Assembly: GCF_900109555.1 (NCBI RefSeq)
Contig: NZ_FNZV01000013.1
Coordinates: 54,119-118,118, forward strand
DNA length: 64,000 nt
Direction: 5' to 3'
Origin: Pacificibacter marinus
GTDB taxonomy: Bacteria > Pseudomonadota > Alphaproteobacteria > Rhodobacterales > Rhodobacteraceae
The notes beneath the pieces are model-generated. The model was not told where the DNA came from and ran no database searches. It saw only the letters and a program-made list of their open reading frames with translations. The position numbers and the translations under genes are program-made. Of this stretch, positions 26,869-35,910 are shown piece by piece (position 1 is the stretch's first letter; the number at the start of each line of letters is the position of its first letter).

Positions 26869-27735
26869 TTATTTATCGGTTTGGCGGCTCGCATATGCTG
26901 CCAAGCCGGCGCCCGCGGCTATTAAAAGTGCCGCCGCAATAAGTGACAGGCGTGGTTCAACAACGCCTGCCGCAATCAAAGCTAACGTCGACAACAGCGG
27001 GGCCGCATAGGATGCTGTGCCCAAAAGCTGAATATTGCCGCGTTTGACCCCAATATCCCAAACATAAAAGGCAGCACCAACTGGCCCCAATCCAAGAGCT
27101 AAAATGGACAGCCACCCAATTGGGGCTGTCGGCCAAGCTGTCGTTTCCAAAAATGCATGTGCCGTGGCTGAAAAAACTGCGGTTGCTAGGCAAAATATGG
27201 CAACTGAGGCTGTTGGAATGTCACCCAATCTACGCGACATCACAGAGTAGCCAGACCAAGTAAATGCACAGGCCAGCGCGAGCCCGTACCCGAATAAGCT
27301 TGCGCGTTCGAACTGCGCACCTGCGGCAACGATAAGACTTGCGCCAGCAAAGGAAACCATAGCACCAAAGATGTGCAATTTGCGCAATCGTTCCCCCGGC
27401 AGAAGTCCTGAGAAAAGCACGATCAAAAGCGGCCACAAATAAGCGATCAGCCCAGCTTCTGCTGGCGGCGCTGCGCGCAATGCCGAAAAATACAAAAAGT
27501 GATATCCAAAAAGCCCCAATGTGCCAAAACCGTATACAGACAGCGGCACAGCTTTAAGGTCAGCCCAGCTTTTGGTCCACCCAATCCAGCCAAGGCCAAT
27601 CAGCCCGCCAATTGAAAAGCACATGGCATTCAATTGAAACGGCGGTACCGGATAGGTGCCCACGGTGAAAAGAGCCAGAAGAGCCCAAAGTACAACGGCT
27701 ATAAAGCCGATCAGCGTTGCAGATTTTTGTGTCAT
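26869..27735 (-). CDS. EamA/DMT-family transporter
   Basis: A 288-residue inner-membrane protein with ten predicted helices in two EamA halves, beginning GFIAVVLWALLALFTVG. Drug/metabolite transporters of this kind often export amino acids or metabolites; the substrate is unknown. The start at ATG 27735 (MTQKSATL) fits the usual short N-terminus; an in-frame ATG 24 bases upstream is possible and neither has a strong ribosome-binding site. No link to the phaB gene behind it except the hairpin between. Confidence 0.9.
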   Translation of the reverse strand: MTQKSATLIGFIAVVLWALLALFTVGTYPVPPFQLNAMCFSIGGLIGLGWIGWTKSWADLKAVPLSVYGFGTLGLFGYHFLYFSALRAAPPAEAGLIAYLWPLLIVLFSGLLPGERLRKLHIFGAMVSFAGASLIVAAGAQFERASLFGYGLALACAFTWSGYSVMSRRLGDIPTASVAIFCLATAVFSATAHAFLETTAWPTAPIGWLSILALGLGPVGAAFYVWDIGVKRGNIQLLGTASYAAPLLSTLALIAAGVVEPRLSLIAAALLIAAGAGLAAYASRQTDK

Positions 27736-27772
27736 GCCGTGGTTTAATGCAATCAGCATGGACTGTTCAATG

Positions 27773-27797
27773 AAAAGGGCCGCCTAAAGGCGACCCT
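27773..27797 (-). terminator. Rho-independent terminator of phaB
   Basis: A 9-bp stem with one mismatch (27776-27784 with 27789-27797) that on the minus strand is followed by a short T-run, 25 bases after the phaB stop. Confidence 0.75.
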
Positions 27798-27821
27798 CAA
27801 TGATAAAAATACAAATCGCAG

Positions 27822-28544
27822 CTAGACGAAAAACTGTGCGCCATTTGCAGTGATGGTTGAGCCATTCATGAATCCTGCGTCGTCGCTGGCCAAGAATGCA
27901 ACGCAGCGTGCAATTTCTTCGGGTTCGCCAAGCCGACCAGCTGGAATGCCTGCGATGATTTTTTCGCGAACTTCTTCAGGAATAGCCATGACCATTTCTG
28001 TTGCGATGTAGCCGGGGCAAATTGCATTGGCCGTAATGCCCGCGCGCGCGCCCTCTTGTGCGAGTGATTTTACGATACCAAGATCACCTGCTTTGGTCGC
28101 GGCATAGTTGACTTGCGCGAACTGGCCTTTTTGGCCGTTGATTGATGAAATCACAATGACACGTCCAAATTTACGCGTGCGCATCCCAGGCCAGATGGGG
28201 TGTACTGTGTTGAAAACACCGGTGAGGTTGGTGTCGATCACCTCGTGCCATTGTTGTGGCGTCATTTTATGAAAGGGAGCATCGCGTGTAATACCTGCAT
28301 TGGCGACGACAACCTCGATCGGCCCGAGGTCGGCTTCAACAGTCTCGATGCCCGCTTTCGAGGCTTCATAGTCTGCAACATTCCATTTGAATGTTTTGAT
28401 GCCTGTCTCATCCGTGAATTTTGCAGCAGCCGCATCGTTACCTGCGTAGCTTGCCGCGACGGTGTAGCCATCAGCTTTCAACTTTTTTGAAATGGCAGCC
28501 CCAATTCCACGGGTGCCCCCTGTTACAAGTGCAACTCTTCCCAT
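27822..28544 (-). CDS. phaB: Acetoacetyl-CoA reductase
   Basis: NADPH-dependent reduction of acetoacetyl-CoA to (R)-3-hydroxybutyryl-CoA for polyhydroxybutyrate. The 240-residue short-chain dehydrogenase has the cofactor loop TGGTRGIG near 8-15, NAGITRDAPFHKM near 83-95, the catalytic Ser in VISSINGQKGQFAQ and YAATK near 148-152. The FHKM and QKGQFAQVNY segments are specific to PhaB among the short-chain dehydrogenases. AGGAGGG sits five bases before ATG 28544 and only two before the other ATG at 28547, so the former is chosen. It lies 79 bases behind phaA with a hairpin between. Confidence 0.93.
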   Translation of the reverse strand: MGRVALVTGGTRGIGAAISKKLKADGYTVAASYAGNDAAAAKFTDETGIKTFKWNVADYEASKAGIETVEADLGPIEVVVANAGITRDAPFHKMTPQQWHEVIDTNLTGVFNTVHPIWPGMRTRKFGRVIVISSINGQKGQFAQVNYAATKAGDLGIVKSLAQEGARAGITANAICPGYIATEMVMAIPEEVREKIIAGIPAGRLGEPEEIARCVAFLASDDAGFMNGSTITANGAQFFV

Positions 28545-28586
28545 CATACCCTCCTCTAGTGCAAAAAATTATCGAATTATATGAAT

Positions 28587-28617
28587 ACTCTCTGCGCAAT
28601 GTGACAGCGCAGAGAGT
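28587..28617 (-). other. Intercistronic hairpin between phaA and phaB
   Basis: An 11-bp perfect stem (28587-28597 with 28607-28617) around a 9-base loop, seven bases after the phaA stop on the minus strand. It is followed by an AT-rich stretch with a TATAAT-like hexamer before the phaB ribosome-binding site. It could be an attenuator, partial terminator or mRNA processing/stability element. Confidence 0.6.
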
Positions 28618-28623
28618 TGCGCG

Positions 28624-29799
28624 TTAGTCGCGCTCTATGCAAATCGCAACGCCCATGCCGCCGCCAATACACAGTGTCGCGAGACCCTTTTTTGCGTCGC
28701 GTCGCTGCATTTCAAACAGCAATGTGTTCAGGATACGCGCGCCTGATGCGCCAATCGGGTGGCCAATTGCAATTGCCCCACCGTTGACATTCACCACATC
28801 TGGGTTCCAGCCCATGTCTTTGTTCACGGCACAAGCTTGAGCTGCAAAGGCTTCGTTTGCTTCGACAAGATCAAGATCTTCCGCTTTCCAACCGGCTTTT
28901 TCCAACGCCTTTTTCGATGCGTAGATTGGTCCCGCGCCCATAATCGACGGGTCTAAGCCTACCGTTGCATAAGATGCGATGCGGGCAAGTGGTTTGATGC
29001 CACGTTTCAAAGCGTTTTCAGCGGACATTAAAAGGACCCCTGCAGCGCCGTCGTTGAGGCCTGATGCATTGCCCGCCGTCACAGATCCTTCGCGATCAAA
29101 GGCTGGGCGTAGTTTTTGCATGCTCTCTAATGTCGCCCCGTGGCGGATGTATTCATCGGCATCGACGACTGTTTCGCTGCGGCGTGTTTTCACCGTGAAT
29201 GGAATGATTTCATCGGCAAACTTGCCAGCAAGTTGTGCTGCCTCGGCTTTGTTTTGTGACGCGAGCGCAAAGGCATCTTGCATCTCACGGGTAATGCCCC
29301 ATTTGTTGGCAACGTTTTCGGCCGTTATGCCCATGTGATAGTCGTTAAACGCATCCCACAGGCCGTCTTTTATCATCGAGTCGACGAAGCTCATGTCACC
29401 CATTTTGTGACCTGCACGCAGGTTGGCGACATGCGGAGACAGTGACATATTTTCTTGCCCACCCGCGCACACGATGTCAGCATCACCTAGAATAATGTGC
29501 TGCGTGGCCAGTGCCACTGTGCGCAAACCAGAACCACAGACTTGGTTGATGCTCCATGCAGATGATTCTTGTGGAAGGCCAGCCGTAATGTGGGCTTGGC
29601 GCGCTGGGTTTTGGCCTTGGCCTGCAGTCAATACTTGCCCAAGAATTGTTTCTGACACTTCGCTTTTTTCTATGCCCGCACGAGACACTAAAGCTTCAAG
29701 AACAGCGGCTCCAAGTTCATGAGCGGGGGTATTGGCGAACGATCCGGCAAAGCTGCCAACGGCAGTGCGGGCGGCAGAGGCGATTACAACATTGGTCAT
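28624..29799 (-). CDS. phaA: Acetyl-CoA acetyltransferase (beta-ketothiolase)
   Basis: Condenses two acetyl-CoA to acetoacetyl-CoA. The 391-residue thiolase has the acyl-accepting cysteine in [10 protein letters not shown] near residue 88, [20 protein letters not shown] near 338-357 with the catalytic His, and the final [10 protein letters not shown] with the second Cys. An AGGAG lies 13 bases before ATG 29799. phaB follows in the same operon; the PHB synthase gene phaC is not in the window. Confidence 0.96.
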   Translation of the reverse strand: MTNVVIASAARTAVGSFAGSFANTPAHELGAAVLEALVSRAGIEKSEVSETILGQVLTAGQGQNPARQAHITAGLPQESSAWSINQVCGSGLRTVALATQHIILGDADIVCAGGQENMSLSPHVANLRAGHKMGDMSFVDSMIKDGLWDAFNDYHMGITAENVANKWGITREMQDAFALASQNKAEAAQLAGKFADEIIPFTVKTRRSETVVDADEYIRHGATLESMQKLRPAFDREGSVTAGNASGLNDGAAGVLLMSAENALKRGIKPLARIASYATVGLDPSIMGAGPIYASKKALEKAGWKAEDLDLVEANEAFAAQACAVNKDMGWNPDVVNVNGGAIAIGHPIGASGARILNTLLFEMQRRDAKKGLATLCIGGGMGVAICIERD

Positions 29800-29888
29800 G
29801 ATAGTGCTATCTCTCCTAAAAAATTATGGGGAGATTGCCCGTTAGGCACACATTTCGCAACAAAGTTGCTTGCTCCCCTAGGGAAGCC

Positions 29889-29908
29889 TATGCCGCACGT
29901 GCGGCATA
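29889..29908. promoter_or_regulatory. 20-bp perfect palindrome upstream of phaA
   Basis: TATGCCGCAC and its exact reverse complement, with no spacer, about 90 bases upstream of the phaA start codon. A second inverted repeat GCAAC-AAA-GTTGC lies at 29857-29869. There is no T-run, so an operator is more likely than a terminator of the upstream EAL gene. PhaR-type control of phaAB is a known theme, but I cannot match this to a defined PhaR site. Confidence 0.5.
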
Positions 29909-29948
29909 ATCAATGGGCAGGATGTCTCACTTCTCAAAATAATCGTCT

Positions 29949-30776
29949 TTAGATTGCAATTTTTTGCGCAACCTTTTCTTTCCAAAACGGGTTGATTGTG
30001 GCTGCGCCGAAATAGTGGCCTTGCATGCAATCTATCCCAATAGATGCAAGGTAGTCGGCGTCTTCTTTCGTTTCGACAAATTCGGCGACTGTATACATGT
30101 CAAAATGTTTGGCGATTGAAACCAGTGCCTGTGTCAGCACTTGGTTGTCAGGAGTTCGCGCGATGCCTCGAATAAAAGAGCCATCGATTTTGACCATATC
30201 GAAATAGAAATCCTTAAAGTACCGAAAGGCAGTATAGCCTGCACCAAAGTCATCTAGTGCGAATGAGATGCCCATTTTTTGTAGATCTGTCATGAAGAAG
30301 CTGACTAGATCTGGCATAAGCATGGCCGAGCTTTCCGTGATTTCAAGTATCAAACGTTCCGCGATAGTTTGATCTTTGGCGAGCCCTCGCATGAGCGTTT
30401 CTTTCCAAAGAGGATACCCAATTGAGCGTGCAGACATGTTGATCGATAGGCGGAGTGAGGGGTGTTGGAACAGAGTATCGAGGCCCGCTTCAATGGCGAG
30501 GCAATCTAGTTCGCGCCCGATTCCTGACATTTCTACAACTTCAATAAATTCACGCGCTGGAATGACACGACCACTGCTATCAAGCACGCGCATCAGAGCT
30601 TCGTGAAAAGCGGGGCGGTCCGGCCGCAAGGTTTGAAAGATAGGTTGATAGGCCAACTTGACTTGTTTGTTTTTAATGGCGTCGCGCACAATTTGAATGG
30701 TGCTGCGGTCGCGTTCCGTCACCGCAGCTGAAAGAGGGCTGTCAAAGCCACCTTGTGTTGATATTGAATCGGTCAT
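29949..30776 (-). CDS. EAL-domain cyclic-di-GMP phosphodiesterase
   Basis: A 275-residue stand-alone EAL protein with no membrane segment or sensor domain. The catalytic set is complete: E59-A-L, N in SINMSARS near 113, E145 in LEITESS, D175-D176 in DDFGAG, K197 in VKIDGSF and E232 in AEFVET. It is therefore probably an active phosphodiesterase that hydrolyses c-di-GMP to pGpG. Residues 1-22 are a short unstructured lead. ATG 30776 has GAAGGAG at ideal spacing. It is divergent from an Aer-like PAS protein, which may feed it a signal. Confidence 0.92.
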   Translation of the reverse strand: MTDSISTQGGFDSPLSAAVTERDRSTIQIVRDAIKNKQVKLAYQPIFQTLRPDRPAFHEALMRVLDSSGRVIPAREFIEVVEMSGIGRELDCLAIEAGLDTLFQHPSLRLSINMSARSIGYPLWKETLMRGLAKDQTIAERLILEITESSAMLMPDLVSFFMTDLQKMGISFALDDFGAGYTAFRYFKDFYFDMVKIDGSFIRGIARTPDNQVLTQALVSIAKHFDMYTVAEFVETKEDADYLASIGIDCMQGHYFGAATINPFWKEKVAQKIAI

Positions 30777-31101
30777 TCCAGCTCCTTCGCCATCCCGTGA
30801 TCGTCGTTGAACAGCATCAGCGAGAGTGGATAACGACAAGTGAATTCGCTAGTTTTACCAATTTTTACAATGAATTTTCACTCAATTTGCAAGGCTTTGA
30901 TATGGGCCATGTTTTTGTACGCGGTGTGGGAATTCCCTAGATTATTAGAACATTTAGATAGATTTTTCTCAATTTTATAAGTGCATGAGGCTTCGTTTTT
31001 TAATGCCAGTGTGTGGAAACGTAAGATTGAACTGCACAACATTAATCATATCGAAAGGTAGAATGGGTTGTATGTAGCTGCAGTGTAATTTTGGACAAGA
31101 T
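30777..31101. other. AT-rich divergent promoter region between EAL and PAS genes
   Basis: About 325 bases, much richer in A and T than the neighbouring genes (especially 30840-31060). It must drive both divergent genes. I found no clear gene and no repeat longer than chance, though the AT richness is typical of a regulated promoter. Confidence 0.5.
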
Positions 31102-32376
31102 ATGACATTTCAACGTAAAAGCTCGGCGTTTCAAGTCAACCTCAATGAGGTTCAATTCGATTATGATGAATTGCTCTTTTCTTGCACAGATGACCGCGGA
31201 GTTATCAGTTCGGGAAATGATGTTTTCCAACAGGTTTCGGGGTTTAATTGGGAAGAGCTTTCAGGTGCTCCGCATAAAATCGTACGCCATCCCGAAATGC
31301 CAAAAGGCATCTTCCATATTATGTGGGAGCGTATTCAAAATGGATTGCCAACAGGTGCCTATATTTTGAACCGCCGTAAAGACGGCGTGCCATATTGGGT
31401 TTTCGCGGTTATTGCGCCCATAAATGGTGGATACCTCTCAGTCAGATTAAAACCATCGTCAATGCTATTTGACCAAGTTCGTGATTTTTACAAAGAGATT
31501 TTGGTGCAAGAGGAAGAGGGGCTATCCGCTGAAGAAAGTGCAGCCCTTATTTTGACAGGCCTTACAAAGATGGGGTTTGAGGACTACTTTTCCTTCGGCA
31601 CGCAGGCGCTTACACTTGAAATGAAAGCCCGAGATGAGGTCCTTAAACGCGCCCGCCACAAGCTCCCCGTGGCACTTGAGGCGATGTCAGCACAGCTTGT
31701 TGAGTTGGGTGATGAGCAAGAACGGCTCTTTAATTTCTTCGAAGCCATTCGCGGAATTCCATCTAATATGCGTATCGTCGCATCTCGCTTGGAGCCTGCA
31801 GGTGGTCCAATTTCGGCAATTTCTCAAAACTATAGGCTCATGACTGATGAAGTTCAGCGCCACCTAAACGGGCTTAAGGTGAGTCGTGGTTCTGAAACAA
31901 TTTCCGCGACCGTTTCTCAAAGCGTAGATTCTGTACTTTTTTTGGTGTCGACATCGCAGCTTTTAAAAGAACTGAAGGGATTGAATACCCTACCTGGCTT
32001 GAAAACTGGTGATGCAAATGACACGGAAAGTGGTGGCGATTTGCGTGAGGCATTACTTTTGCAGTACTCACGCGATTCTGGTAAAGCCTTGACTGATGTC
32101 AGCAATCAAGTCGTTGGCCTTGCGCGATCATCGAAAGATCTCAGGCAGCTTGTTGCTGGATTAGACTCTATTCGCGTTTTGTGCCGCGTAGAAGCAGGGC
32201 GCCTTAAGGCCAATTCCGCGGCGTTGACGCCTGTCATCGATCAATTGGACAAGTTTCACAAAGAAATTGATCAGTCACTTAAGCGGATATTGATGCATGC
32301 TGATAAGATTTCGGTGCAACTTGAAGTCGCTTTGGCGAATTCATCAATCTCCCTTGATAAGCGCCGCGTCAGGTAG
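31102..32376 (+). CDS. Aer-like PAS-domain protein without a chemoreceptor signalling domain
   Basis: A 424-residue soluble protein. Residues 25-115 form a PAS domain close to that of the aerotaxis receptor Aer: GNDVFQQVSGF, APHKIVRHPEMP with R62 and H63, W75, and LNRRKDGVPYWV with N90. These positions bind FAD in Aer, so redox or oxygen sensing is plausible. Aer then has HAMP and MCP domains; here about 300 helical residues (some 140-420) replace them, with no membrane helix and no MCP hairpin signature. One Aer tryptophan (in GEPWSG) is not kept. Its 3' end overlaps the convergent TlpA gene by 33 bases. Output mechanism unknown. Confidence 0.82.
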   Translation: MTFQRKSSAFQVNLNEVQFDYDELLFSCTDDRGVISSGNDVFQQVSGFNWEELSGAPHKIVRHPEMPKGIFHIMWERIQNGLPTGAYILNRRKDGVPYWVFAVIAPINGGYLSVRLKPSSMLFDQVRDFYKEILVQEEEGLSAEESAALILTGLTKMGFEDYFSFGTQALTLEMKARDEVLKRARHKLPVALEAMSAQLVELGDEQERLFNFFEAIRGIPSNMRIVASRLEPAGGPISAISQNYRLMTDEVQRHLNGLKVSRGSETISATVSQSVDSVLFLVSTSQLLKELKGLNTLPGLKTGDANDTESGGDLREALLLQYSRDSGKALTDVSNQVVGLARSSKDLRQLVAGLDSIRVLCRVEAGRLKANSAALTPVIDQLDKFHKEIDQSLKRILMHADKISVQLEVALANSSISLDKRRVR

Positions 32377-32934
32377 GCCCTCGACCAATGCATTGAAGAA
32401 TATGTTTGCTTCGGGGGAGTTCCATTCAGCATCGCCTTTGAGGCGTGCAATCTCGATGCCTTCGGGGGAAAGCAAAACTGTGATGGGCAGGAATAAAACG
32501 TCCATATCACGAGAAAATACGCCTTTAAGGTCCAAAAACATTGGCAACGCATCCAAAGTGTTTTCTTGGTAGAACTTTTTAATTGCCGGCAGGGGGTTGT
32601 GCCCTGACGCAACTGTTACGACCTGAAGGCCTTTTCCAGAAAATGTTTTGGAAAGGCCGTTCAAGTCGGGCATTTCTTTCCTGCAGGGCACGCACCATGT
32701 CGCCCAAAAATTCAACAACACATACTGACCTTTAAAGTCTGACAATTGAAATTCAGTACCATCAGGTGTGGTGAACGGGATTTGCGAAACGGGCTTTGGC
32801 TCAGTATGAAACACCAGTTTTCGCAGAGAGCCTTCGCGCAGAGTCTCAAGTTCCGACAAATCTAAGCCATGTGCAGCAATTGCAGTAAAGCTCAGGGCCG
32901 TGTAGAGGAGGGCAACAATTAGCTTATTTAACAT
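32344..32934 (-). CDS. TlpA-type thioredoxin, exported
   Basis: A 196-residue envelope thioredoxin with an N-terminal signal/anchor (about 3-22) and the active site [15 protein letters not shown] with C81 and C84. It probably reduces periplasmic disulfides, as TlpA does for cytochrome oxidase assembly. The thioredoxin core from about 60 is complete. ATG 32934 ([10 protein letters not shown]) gives the signal sequence; the longer ORF runs into argH on the other strand and is rejected. The start codons of this gene and argH lie only 12 bases apart. Confidence 0.92.
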   Translation of the reverse strand: MLNKLIVALLYTALSFTAIAAHGLDLSELETLREGSLRKLVFHTEPKPVSQIPFTTPDGTEFQLSDFKGQYVLLNFWATWCVPCRKEMPDLNGLSKTFSGKGLQVVTVASGHNPLPAIKKFYQENTLDALPMFLDLKGVFSRDMDVLFLPITVLLSPEGIEIARLKGDAEWNSPEANIFFNALVEGLPDAALIKGD

Positions 32935-32946
32935 TTGGGTGCGTCC

Positions 32947-34338
32947 ATGACCGACAAAAAATCCAACGCAATGTGGGGCGGGCGGTTCGCCGCAGGTCCA
33001 GACGCAATCATGGAAGCAATCAATGCTTCGATTGGGTACGACAAACGACTGGCCTTCCAAGACATTACAGGTTCGCGTGCTCACGCTGCAATGCTTGCAG
33101 CTCAAGGTATTATCAGTGATACCGATGCGCAGACCATTCGGGAAGGGCTTCTCACGGTTTTGTCAGAGATCGAGAGCGGAAACTTTGAGTTTTCGACGGC
33201 TCTTGAAGACATCCATATGAATGTTGAAGCACGTTTGAAAGAAATCGTCGGCGAACCCGCGGGTCGTTTGCACACGGCACGGTCGCGCAATGATCAAGTG
33301 GCGACAGATTTCAAACTTTGGACCCGCGACCAAATGGATGCGGTTGTCATGGGGCTTGAAGCATTGATCAATGCCCTCTTAGATCAAGCCGAAGCTGGCG
33401 CAGATTGGGTTATGCCCGGGTTCACGCACCTACAAACAGCACAGCCTGTCACATGGGGGCATCACATGATGGCTTATGTGGAAATGCTTGGGCGGGATAT
33501 GTCTCGCTTTAAAGATGCGCGTGCACGGATGAATGAAAACCCCCTTGGCTCAGCCGCTTTGGCTGGCACAGGGTTTCCAATTGATCGCCATATGACGGCA
33601 GAGGCGCTGGGGTTTGATCGTCCAACCGCCAATTCGCTTGATGCTGTGGCGGATCGTGACTTTGCGTTGGAATTTCTGTCCTGTGCCTCGATCACCGCGA
33701 TGCACCTGTCGCGCTTTGCCGAAGAACTGGTGATCTGGTCTTCAGCGCAGTTCCGCTTCGTGACGCTGTCTGATCGGTTTTCAACAGGCTCATCCATCAT
33801 GCCGCAAAAGAAAAATCCAGATGCCGCTGAGTTGATTCGCGCCAAGGTGGGACGCATCATGGGGGCAATGGTTGCTTTGTTCACTGTGATGAAAGGGCTG
33901 CCGCTCGCCTATTCCAAAGACATGCAAGAAGATAAAGAACAAGTCTTCGATGCCGCTGATAATTTGATGCTCGCAGTGGCTGCGATGACTGGCATGGTGT
34001 CTGACATGACCGCAAATGTGGACAGTCTACGCGCCGCCGCTGCATCTGGATTTTCCACGGCAACAGATTTAGCCGATTGGCTGGTACGTGAGGCAGGCTT
34101 GCCGTTCCGTGATGCGCATCATGTGACGGGTGCTCTTGTGGCTTTGGCCGAATCCAAAGGTTGTGACCTACCAGATCTGAGCCTTGATGAGATGAAATCC
34201 GCTCATGAATCGATCACGGACGGGGTGTATACGGTCTTGACGGTTGAAAACTCAGTCGCTTCTCGGACAAGCTATGGAGGTACGGCGCCCACGCAAGTGC
34301 GTGCGCAAATCGCCCGTTGGAGAGAGGTTCTTAAATGA
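32947..34338 (+). CDS. argH: Argininosuccinate lyase
   Basis: Splits argininosuccinate into arginine and fumarate, the last step of arginine synthesis. The 463-residue protein has the superfamily signature [12 protein letters not shown] near 280-291, [13 protein letters not shown] near 107-119 and [15 protein letters not shown] near 159-173. ATG 32947 gives [14 protein letters not shown], the usual opening. The stop overlaps the ATG of a small lipoprotein gene. Divergent from the TlpA gene with a 12-base gap. Confidence 0.97.
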   Translation: MTDKKSNAMWGGRFAAGPDAIMEAINASIGYDKRLAFQDITGSRAHAAMLAAQGIISDTDAQTIREGLLTVLSEIESGNFEFSTALEDIHMNVEARLKEIVGEPAGRLHTARSRNDQVATDFKLWTRDQMDAVVMGLEALINALLDQAEAGADWVMPGFTHLQTAQPVTWGHHMMAYVEMLGRDMSRFKDARARMNENPLGSAALAGTGFPIDRHMTAEALGFDRPTANSLDAVADRDFALEFLSCASITAMHLSRFAEELVIWSSAQFRFVTLSDRFSTGSSIMPQKKNPDAAELIRAKVGRIMGAMVALFTVMKGLPLAYSKDMQEDKEQVFDAADNLMLAVAAMTGMVSDMTANVDSLRAAAASGFSTATDLADWLVREAGLPFRDAHHVTGALVALAESKGCDLPDLSLDEMKSAHESITDGVYTVLTVENSVASRTSYGGTAPTQVRAQIARWREVLK

Positions 34339-34502
34339 TACGCAGCTTTATTGCATTGGCAGCTTTAATTGTTTTGGCGTCTTGCGGCGCAGATGGCCCG
34401 CCTACACCGCCTACGGTGAGTGGCAATACATCTGTGTCGATGAATTCTAATAGTGGCGTTAGTACTTCCGCGACTGTTGGAATTCACTTTGGTTCAAATT
34501 GA
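34335..34502 (+). CDS. Small predicted lipoprotein coupled to argH
   Basis: A 55-residue open frame whose ATG overlaps the argH stop (ATGA). It has a short signal ([14 protein letters not shown]) and a lipobox LASC at 14-17, followed by a Gly/Ser/Thr/Pro-rich mature part of about 38 residues with no recognisable domain. Small lipoproteins in this position are, as I recall, seen behind argH in related genomes. No function can be proposed. Confidence 0.75.
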   Translation: MIRSFIALAALIVLASCGADGPPTPPTVSGNTSVSMNSNSGVSTSATVGIHFGSN

Positions 34503-34631
34503 GTTTGATCTAGACTTTTAAAGGTTGCTGTTTAGTCGCGCCCTTTTTGTATTGCCTTGGGCGGCCCACTCTTTCCATGCTGAGTAAATTCCAGTATCTC
34601 CAGCGCGACTTCAGTTTGAAAGGCGCGGCCC

Positions 34632-35897
34632 ATGGATCATTTTCTTTATCGCGACGGCGTTTTACACGCCGAAGATGTTGCGTTGACTGATATAGCAGCC
34701 TCAGTTGGAACACCGTTTTATTGCTATTCAACGGCAACTTTGACGCGTCATTTTACACTTTTTGACGAGGCGCTCCACGGGATGGATCATCTTGTGTGCT
34801 TTGCTATGAAATCGAACTCTAATCTTGCCGTGCTCAAACTAATTGGTGATTTGGGGGCTGGTATCGATGTGGTGTCGATGGGCGAATATCTTAAAGCGCG
34901 GGCCGCCGGTGTGCCGGGAGAACGCATTGTATTTTCTGGTGTTGGCAAAACGCGCGAAGAAATGCGCACCGCACTCAAAGGTGGCATTCGTCAGTTTAAC
35001 GTCGAATCTGAACCAGAGCTTGAAGCGCTAAACGAGGTTGCTATCGCGATGGGCGTCAAAGCCCCGATTGCAATTCGCGTGAACCCCGATGTTGATGCTA
35101 AAACGCATGCCAAAATCGCGACAGGCAAAAGCGAAAACAAATTTGGCATTCCGATTGCAGGGGCGCGTGATGTTTACGCGCGTGCGGCCAAAATGGACGG
35201 GATTGATGTCGTAGGGATTGATGTGCACATCGGGTCGCAATTGATCCAACTGGACCCATTTGAACAGGCGTTCACTAAAGTTGCCGAATTGACAGAAGCG
35301 CTGCGGGCCGATGGCATCAATATCCGACGCCTCGATTTGGGCGGAGGGCTTGGTATTCCTTATGAACGGTCGAATGAAGCTCCACCCTTGCCGATGGAAT
35401 ATGGGGATGTAATCCGTCAAACCGTTGGCCATTTGGGCTGTGAAATTGAAATTGAACCAGGGCGTTTGATTTCAGGCAACGCGGGCGTGATGGTGTCGTC
35501 GGTGATCTATTTGAAACACGGCGAAGGGCGTGACTTTTTGATCATTGATGCCGCGATGAATGATCTTATTCGTCCATCAATGTATGACGCACATCATGAT
35601 ATCGTTCCTGTTGTCGAAGCTGTCGCTGGTGCTGAAAAATCTGCCTATGACATTGTTGGTCCTGTTTGTGAAACAGGGGATACCTTTGCCAAGGCGCGTG
35701 AAATGACTGCACTTGGTCCAGATGATTTAGTCGCGTTTCGATCTGCAGGTGCTTACGGTGCCGTGATGGCATCGGAATACAATTCACGCCCACTTATTCC
35801 AGAAGTGTTGGTGAACGGTGATCAATTCGCTGTCATTCGGGCACGTCCGACCTATGAGGAAATGATAAACCGCGATACGATTCCTGAATGGCTTTGA
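34632..35897 (+). CDS. lysA: Diaminopimelate decarboxylase
   Basis: PLP enzyme making L-lysine from meso-diaminopimelate. The 421-residue protein has the PLP lysine in CFAMKSNSNLAVL near 57-69, LDLGGGLGIPY near 235-245, EIEPGRLISGNAGVM near 276-290 and the interface cysteine in VCETGDTF near 344. Opening MDHFLYRDGVLHAEDV is typical for alphaproteobacterial LysA. It follows argH and the lipoprotein after 129 bases and precedes the TIGR02302 protein, the usual Rhodobacterales order. Confidence 0.96.
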   Translation: MDHFLYRDGVLHAEDVALTDIAASVGTPFYCYSTATLTRHFTLFDEALHGMDHLVCFAMKSNSNLAVLKLIGDLGAGIDVVSMGEYLKARAAGVPGERIVFSGVGKTREEMRTALKGGIRQFNVESEPELEALNEVAIAMGVKAPIAIRVNPDVDAKTHAKIATGKSENKFGIPIAGARDVYARAAKMDGIDVVGIDVHIGSQLIQLDPFEQAFTKVAELTEALRADGINIRRLDLGGGLGIPYERSNEAPPLPMEYGDVIRQTVGHLGCEIEIEPGRLISGNAGVMVSSVIYLKHGEGRDFLIIDAAMNDLIRPSMYDAHHDIVPVVEAVAGAEKSAYDIVGPVCETGDTFAKAREMTALGPDDLVAFRSAGAYGAVMASEYNSRPLIPEVLVNGDQFAVIRARPTYEEMINRDTIPEWL

Positions 35898-35910
35898 TGC
35901 GCGGTCCATT

